DNA of 13,650 nt. It comes from Sulfurimonas sp. (GTDB lineage: Bacteria; Campylobacterota; Campylobacteria; Campylobacterales; Sulfurimonadaceae). The translations under genes were made by a program, and so were the position numbers. Below the pieces are notes generated by a model. That model made no database searches. It was not told the origin of the DNA and worked only from the letters and a program-made list of their open reading frames with translations. Location: the NCBI GenBank assembly GCA_027063215.1, contig JAMOSE010000075.1, positions 1-13,650 of the forward strand, read 5' to 3'. Below, piece after piece: positions 13,576 through 13,650 of the stretch. Position 1 is the first letter of the stretch, and the number at the start of each line of letters is the position of its first letter.

Positions 13576-13650
13576 ATGAGAAGAGTAGTAGTAACTGGCC
13601 TTGGTATGATTAATTCTGTTGGACATGATAAAGAGAGTGCATTCAAAGCA
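13576..13650 (+). CDS. fabF: 3-oxoacyl-ACP synthase II, N-terminal 25 codons (runs off the window)
   Basis: The first 25 residues, MRRVVVTGLGMINSVG and onward, match the start of FabF/KAS II condensing enzymes (R-R-V-V-V-T-G-x-G), which elongate acyl-ACP with malonyl-ACP. GGAG (13563-13566) precedes the ATG by 9 bases. Position directly after acpP is the classic arrangement. The catalytic Cys-His-His residues lie beyond the window, so the call rests on the N-terminus and context. Confidence 0.88.
   Translation, partial: MRRVVVTGLGMINSVGHDKESAFKA

Overview
The window looks like a chromosomal stretch from a Campylobacterota (epsilonproteobacterial) genome. The bases are AT-rich, and promoters are dominated by an extended GCTATAAT-type -10 with no obvious -35. 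The block mraY / gpmI-fabG-acpP-fabF is, as I recall it, the order around pgm and fabG in Campylobacter jejuni. The proteins resemble those of free-living sulfur-oxidising genera such as Sulfurimonas or Sulfurovum, but I cannot fix the genus by eye.

Layout. Positions 1-395 hold a promoter and a truncated 5' copy of uvrB (110 codons, closed by a stop soon after the conserved YYDYYQPEAY segment). Positions 396-4460 hold an apparently inserted unit with one large gene (676-4338, 1220 aa). Its product has a central STAND/AAA_16-type NTPase, an unrecognised N-terminal region and a C-terminal helical region with TPR-like repeats. Positions 4461-6443 hold the complete uvrB. Then come a large perfect inverted repeat (6458-6532), an atypical DedA-family membrane protein (6599-7168), and pckA on the opposite strand (7175-8758), with a bidirectional terminator overlapping both stop codons. 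An RNA cluster follows: tRNA-Val(GAC) on +, tmRNA (ssrA) on - and tRNA-Phe(GAA) on -. Next are mraY on -, then gpmI and fabG on + from a symmetric divergent promoter, then acpP with its own promoter, a terminator or attenuator, and the first 25 codons of fabF at the window edge.

How the genes fit together. Most of the window is core housekeeping: nucleotide excision repair (uvrB), gluconeogenesis and glycolysis (pckA, gpmI), ribosome rescue (tmRNA), translation (tRNAs), peptidoglycan lipid I synthesis (mraY) and type II fatty acid synthesis (fabG, acpP, fabF). The exception is the insertion at uvrB. The truncated and complete uvrB starts are only about 89% identical in protein (92 of 103 residues) and differ at many silent sites. 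They become nearly identical over 80 bp (77 of 80) just before the point where homology ends. This fits a unit that entered the uvrB 5' region and carried a replacement 5' end, or a recombination between divergent uvrB alleles, with the NTPase gene as its only visible cargo. The protein's layout (N-terminal region, STAND NTPase, long helical C-terminus) resembles antiphage STAND (Avs-like) and other signal-sensing NTPases. A defence role is an inference and not shown by the sequence.
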